From Treponema sp. (GTDB taxonomy: Bacteria; Spirochaetota; Spirochaetia; Treponematales; Breznakiellaceae): DNA of 8,463 nt. Below, in pieces: positions 5,501 through 8,463 of the stretch. Every line of letters starts with the position of its first letter. Position 1 is the stretch's first letter. The notes below the pieces were generated by a model, which made no database searches, was not told where the DNA came from, and saw only the letters and a program-made list of their open reading frames with translations. The stretch is from assembly GCA_031258265.1 (NCBI GenBank), contig JAIRNB010000135.1:1-8463 (forward strand). The letters are read 5' to 3'. The translations under genes were made by a program, and so were the position numbers.

Positions 5501-6774
5501 CAGGCCCCTCCCTCGCTTAGTATCTTATCGGTCCGCCACCAGACAAGCCTGGCCTCAAAATCGCTTACCAGGAGGGCGGAAAGAATACCGTCCCCCGAAA
5601 GATTAAAGTTATTAAGGTAAAGCTCTTCCTTTTCCACCCGGATAAGCCCGCGCCGCTGTTCCAGACTTGCCGAAGGGGTCACGGCCTGGCTGCCGCCCGC
5701 TCCCCCGGCCCCCGCCGGGGAACCCTCCCCCCGGTTTTCCCGGCGGAGAATCAGGAGGGAGTACCCTTCCTCCACGGGAAACGAAAAGAAAACCCCGCCC
5801 CCCCGGACAACCCCCATCATGGTGTAGAGCATCCGCACCGTCTCCCGGCGGTCATTAAGCACCAGGGCCTGCTCAAGGAAGGGAACCTCCAGAATTTCGA
5901 CATAGGCCCCGTTTTCCACATCCATCACCCACACAAGGGAACCATAGGGTTCCGTCCCTATCCGGGTATTGGTAGAATCATCGTAAATATTCCGGTAGTA
6001 ATCCACCTTAATGTAAAGCTCCCGGGAATCCGGGGCCGCGATAATAGAATCCACCGAGACAAAACCCAGCGGCCAGTCCGGCAGCACGGGAACAGCGTCA
6101 TTTTTCAGACGCAGCACGGAAAGAATCTCCCCGCTTGCCGTGTACCAGTGGACCGTCCAGCCCGTCGCCTCCCGGCAAACCACCACCAGCTCATCCCGGA
6201 CAGAGGTGTAAAGCCCGGTGATCCGGGAAAAAGGACCGCCCCCAATCCCCCCCTGCCCCAGGTACTCCACAAAACGGCCGTCCTGATCAAAGTGAAGAAC
6301 CACACTATCCAGCAGGGCCTTACTCTCCGCGTCATAACCATAACGGTCCTCGGGAAGCCGGTCTTCCACATAAATATGCTTCCGGGAATCCACCGCAATC
6401 CGCCCCGGTTCCCTTAAAGGGTAAGTAAAAGCCCAGCGGGTCACCGTGGCATTTTCATCAATACCGGTTTTAAGACTCAGGGGAGCAGGATTGGATTCGT
6501 CATTGTAGATCATGAACAAAAGATCGCCATAGGAATTGTAACGGACAATCTTATCCCCGTTCGCATCGGAAATATAAAAAAGCCCCTCCCGCATGGTAAG
6601 CCCCACCCGGCTTAAACCCTTGTCCCCCTCCAGGCTATAGAGGGCCAACTGATCCTCCATACGGCCAATCTCCAGGGAAAAAAGGTCCTCCCGGGCGATA
6701 GAATCTATCTCCCCCCGGGAACAGCCGCCGGCCAGCAGGATAAGAAAACCGGATAAAACAACAGGGAACTTCAC
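5500..6774 (-). CDS. exported lipoprotein with beta-propeller-like (NHL-like) repeats
   Basis: The 424-residue product begins with a short lipoprotein signal (MKFPVVLSGFLILLAGGC) whose lipobox LAGGC places the lipid-modified cysteine at 18. The mature protein has recurring beta-rich blocks such as LFYISDANGDKIVRYNSYGD (65-84), GRIAVDSRKHIYVED (124-138), VVLHFDQDGRFVEYLG (158-173) and LVVVCREATGWTVHWYTASG (196-215), which look like blades of an NHL or related beta-propeller. A Gly/Ala/Ser-rich linker (351-370) precedes a last beta segment. From memory it resembles a spirochaete family that automated annotation names after Leptospira LIC_12708; I could not check this. The start is GTG at 6774, chosen because it gives a compact signal peptide and AAGG lies seven bases upstream. 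It is the first gene of the minus-strand cluster and overlaps the next start by one base. A scaffold or ligand-binding role in the envelope is inference. Confidence 0.85.
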   Translation of the reverse strand: MKFPVVLSGFLILLAGGCSRGEIDSIAREDLFSLEIGRMEDQLALYSLEGDKGLSRVGLTMREGLFYISDANGDKIVRYNSYGDLLFMIYNDESNPAPLSLKTGIDENATVTRWAFTYPLREPGRIAVDSRKHIYVEDRLPEDRYGYDAESKALLDSVVLHFDQDGRFVEYLGQGGIGGGPFSRITGLYTSVRDELVVVCREATGWTVHWYTASGEILSVLRLKNDAVPVLPDWPLGFVSVDSIIAAPDSRELYIKVDYYRNIYDDSTNTRIGTEPYGSLVWVMDVENGAYVEILEVPFLEQALVLNDRRETVRMLYTMMGVVRGGGVFFSFPVEEGYSLLILRRENRGEGSPAGAGGAGGSQAVTPSASLEQRRGLIRVEKEELYLNNFNLSGDGILSALLVSDFEARLVWWRTDKILSEGGA

Positions 6775-6780
6775 AGGAAG

Positions 6781-6809
6781 ACCTTAAAATGCCGGGGAGC
6801 CCTTGTCAA
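6781..6809 (-). promoter_or_regulatory. candidate promoter for the minus-strand four-gene cluster
   Basis: A perfect -35 consensus TTGACA lies at 6809-6804 on the minus strand. The matching -10 is poor: TAAGGT at 17 bp spacing (3 of 6) or TTTAAG at 15 bp (4 of 6). Transcription would start within a few bases of the GTG at 6774, leaving little or no leader, which sits badly with the AAGG element upstream of that GTG. A TATAAA box further out (near 6823-6818) could instead give a normal leader. Confidence 0.3.
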
Positions 6810-6823
6810 TCCAAGACTTTATA

Positions 6824-6903
6824 AGGGGGGGCCCGCTACCACGGACAACCGGGACCCTTGCGGGTCCCTTGTCCGTAGCCGCGCAGTTACTCTGGCCCCC
6901 CCT
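6824..6903. repeat. long imperfect hairpin in the divergent intergenic region
   Basis: The outer arms AGGGGGGGCC (6824-6833) and GGCCCCCCCT (6894-6903) are perfectly complementary. Inside them GCTAC/GTAGC, GGACAA/TTGTCC and GGGACCC/GGGTCCC pair in register around a TTGC loop at 6858-6861, with small bulges on the left side only, for about 18 paired positions. The 5-6-7 bp segments and the G-run arms make a structure well above chance. It lies between two divergent genes; its role could be transcriptional or that of a mobile or recombinogenic palindrome. Confidence 0.75.
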
Positions 6904-6923
6904 CCGCTCCGTAGTCCTCGTGT

Positions 6924-6974
6924 CAAACCCTGCGGGTTTGTCCCTGCGGTCTACTCCGCTTACCCCCCAAGCGG
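6924..6974. repeat. two further small hairpins upstream of the cysteine peptidase gene
   Basis: CAAACCC/GGGTTTG with loop TGC occupies 6924-6940. CCGCTT/AAGCGG with a 7-nt loop occupies 6956-6974. A smaller CGGTG/CACCG stem follows at 6980-6994. Their design (short perfect stems, tiny loops, close spacing) resembles the block at 2544-2853. No gene is supported between 6775 and 7040. Confidence 0.65.
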
Positions 6975-7005
6975 TAAAACGGTGTCAGTCACCGCCTGGG
7001 CTTGA

Positions 7006-7034
7006 TTGACGGCGGAGGGGGCAGCATTTATCGT
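7006..7034 (+). promoter_or_regulatory. candidate promoter of the cysteine peptidase gene
   Basis: TTGACG (7006-7011) and TATCGT (7029-7034) are exactly 17 bp apart, matching the sigma-70 consensus at 5 of 6 and 4 of 6 positions. The expected start site falls at about 7041, which is the A of the ATG. The only Shine-Dalgarno-like run nearby, GGAGGGGG at 7014-7021, is inside the spacer and about 19 nt from the ATG, too far for ordinary use. Confidence 0.4.
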
Positions 7035-7040
7035 ACTACC

Positions 7041-8463
7041 ATGCGCAGCGTTAAATGGATTTTACTTACCCTTGTCCTCGGCGCCGCTTCCCTTTACAGC
7101 CAGGAGAGCCCCCGTTACCCCAGGGGGGCCATATTAGATGAGGAATCCTACCGCAGCCTGCCGAGGAAGGCAGTCCTGGCGACCCGGGCCTACGAGGGCC
7201 TGCCGGGGGTCTTTTCCCTAAAGCAGTACGCGCCGCAGCCGGGGGACCAGGCCGATTACGGAACCTGCGTAGCCTGGGCGGCGGCTTACGGTGCGCGGAC
7301 AATTTCGGAATCCGTCGCCCTGGACCGGAAAAACCGGGACCAGACAACACGGAACGCCTTTTCCCCGGCCTACATTTACCGCAGCATCCGCCCCGACGAT
7401 CCCGCCGGCCGGCAGGGGGCGCAGATCTACTGGGCCCTGGACATGATGAAGGATTCAGGGGCCGTAAAGATGCTGGACATCGAGCGGACGGTGGAGTTCC
7501 CCCGCCTCGATCTTTCGATTTACAGTGAAAGCAAAAAATACCCCATCGCCGGTTATGTTACCCTTTTTTCCCGGGAAGAACGGGGCAAACCGGCCCTTGT
7601 GGTGCGGATGGTAAAAAAAAGCCTGGTGGAAGGTAAACCGGTTATTATCGGCATGAATACCCCCGATTCGTTTATCGAAGCGGATGATGTGTGGCGTCCC
7701 GTGGAAGACCCTGACAATTATTATGGCGGACACGCCATGTGCGTAGTAGGCTACGATGACGAAAGGGCCGGCGGCGCTTTTGAGGTGATCAACAGTTGGG
7801 GGAGGAAGTGGGGCAACGGCGGTTTTATGTGGATTCCCTACCGCAGCTTTATTGATTTTGTCATGGAAAGCTACGAGATGATCGAAGATCTCGCGGTCTA
7901 CAGCGACACGGTAAAGTTCGCCGGCTTTGCCCGGGTCGAGGTTAAAAGCGCCGCCGGTTTTACGCCGGCCCCCCTAAGGGCGGTTTCCCCCGGCGTATAC
8001 CGGACTGCCGCCGCCTGGCCGGAGGGAACGGAATTCCGCTTTATCACCGGATCAGGGGAAAGCACTTACCTCTACGCCTTCGCGGTAAGCCAGGCGGCGG
8101 GGGGCGGGGCGGAGGATTTTTTTACCCCGGTGCTGCTCTTCCCCCAGGCCGGCTTCTCGCCGCTTCTCAATTACAGCGACAATGAGGTGCTTATCCCCGG
8201 CAATGATAAGACCCTGGCCCTGGATTCCGAGCCCGGCCTGGAACACCTGGTCGTGCTTTACGCGAAGCGGAGCCTGGATATACGGGCCCTCATGCGCCGT
8301 TTTGAGGACAGCCGGGGCTCTCTGGAGAACCGGCTTGCCAAGGCGCTGGGGAAGGATCTTTTAACCGGCAAGCTTGACTACGAAGAGGAAAAGGCCGCCT
8401 TTACCGGGGAAACTGACGACGGCAAGGCCGTAGCCGCCCTGATCCTGGCAATAGACCACCGCT
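7041..8463 (+). CDS. secreted papain-like (C1A-type) cysteine peptidase with DUF4384-like domain, 3' end cut by window edge
   Basis: The frame is open for 474 codons to the right edge. A signal peptide spans about 1-20 (hydrophobic WILLTLVLGAASL, likely cut after LYS or near it), which also fixes the ATG. The peptidase domain runs from about 55 to 285. The oxyanion glutamine Gln70 and nucleophile Cys76 in QADYGTCVAWAAAYG keep the papain six-residue spacing; His231 lies in YGGHAMCVVGYDD, and Asn251 in EVINSWGRKWGNGGFMWIPY. Residues about 306-411 (GVYRTAAAWPEGTEFRF, STYLYAFAV, VLLFPQAGF, EVLIPG, GLEHLVVLYAKRSLDI) match the DUF4384 pattern, a beta-rich add-on of unknown function often joined to cysteine peptidases. 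A charged helical tail follows and is unfinished. No pro-peptide of usual length precedes the catalytic domain. No Shine-Dalgarno is visible near the start. It is divergent from the lipoprotein-led cluster. Substrate is unknown; periplasmic or extracellular action is expected. Confidence 0.9.
   Translation, partial: MRSVKWILLTLVLGAASLYSQESPRYPRGAILDEESYRSLPRKAVLATRAYEGLPGVFSLKQYAPQPGDQADYGTCVAWAAAYGARTISESVALDRKNRDQTTRNAFSPAYIYRSIRPDDPAGRQGAQIYWALDMMKDSGAVKMLDIERTVEFPRLDLSIYSESKKYPIAGYVTLFSREERGKPALVVRMVKKSLVEGKPVIIGMNTPDSFIEADDVWRPVEDPDNYYGGHAMCVVGYDDERAGGAFEVINSWGRKWGNGGFMWIPYRSFIDFVMESYEMIEDLAVYSDTVKFAGFARVEVKSAAGFTPAPLRAVSPGVYRTAAAWPEGTEFRFITGSGESTYLYAFAVSQAAGGGAEDFFTPVLLFPQAGFSPLLNYSDNEVLIPGNDKTLALDSEPGLEHLVVLYAKRSLDIRALMRRFEDSRGSLENRLAKALGKDLLTGKLDYEEEKAAFTGETDDGKAVAALILAIDHR

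Noticed and set aside
4092..5620. Long plus-strand open frames (up to 260 codons)
   Set aside because: They are antisense to the NAD(P)HX repair gene and arise from GC-rich codon positions; the sense protein accounts for the whole stretch.
6105..6417. Open frames on both strands within the propeller-like lipoprotein gene
   Set aside because: They are shadows of the 424-residue lipoprotein frame and lack start signals.
6818..6831. Plus-strand promoter built from TTGTCA and TATAAG
   Set aside because: The two hexamers are only 11 bp apart, too close for a sigma-70 promoter.
6803..7009. 68-codon plus-strand open frame in the divergent spacer
   Set aside because: It spans the long hairpin and the small hairpins, has no ribosome binding site and no protein motif.
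7066..8246. Minus-strand open frames of 64 to 94 codons inside the cysteine peptidase gene
   Set aside because: The plus-strand frame carries the complete catalytic set and runs unbroken to the edge.

Overview
The window is about 60% GC and gene-dense. It most likely comes from a spirochaete, probably a Treponema-like host-associated one. This is an inference: it rests on lipoproteins with a loose lipobox, a DUF445 protein paired with an SH3-like lipoprotein, a beta-propeller-like lipoprotein that reads like a spirochaete family, and intergenic DNA packed with short hairpins. No rRNA, tRNA or other phylogenetic marker is present, so the assignment is moderate. No mobile element, CRISPR array or RNA gene was seen.

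Layout, left to right. (1) 1-1094, minus: an SH3-like lipoprotein overlaps by 4 bp the start of a DUF445 membrane protein, which runs off the left edge. (2) 1158-2084, plus: a clear omptin-family outer-membrane aspartyl protease, divergent from the lipoprotein. (3) 2055-2543, minus: a MutT-type Nudix hydrolase whose 3' end overlaps that of the omptin gene by 30 bp. (4) 2544-2853: non-coding DNA tiled with perfect short hairpins. (5) 6774 down to 2854, minus: a four-gene cluster of beta-propeller-like lipoprotein, bifunctional NAD(P)HX repair enzyme NnrE/NnrD, single-pass membrane protein and four-pass membrane protein. The first three genes overlap or abut, and a weak terminator-like hairpin separates the last one. 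(6) 6775-7040: a divergent intergenic region with a long imperfect hairpin and several smaller ones. (7) 7041-8463, plus: a secreted papain-like cysteine peptidase fused to a DUF4384-like domain, truncated by the right edge.

Most products are envelope or export proteins: two lipoproteins, three membrane proteins, a barrel protease and a secreted cysteine protease. Two are housekeeping metabolite-repair enzymes (NAD(P)HX repair and nucleotide-pool cleaning). The two proteases are separate transcription units with unrelated catalytic mechanisms. The best leads are the omptin outside its usual proteobacterial setting, with LPS-contact positions changed, the hairpin-rich intergenic blocks, and the possible leaderless start of the cysteine peptidase. 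I did not find convincing evidence for a complete new multi-gene system.
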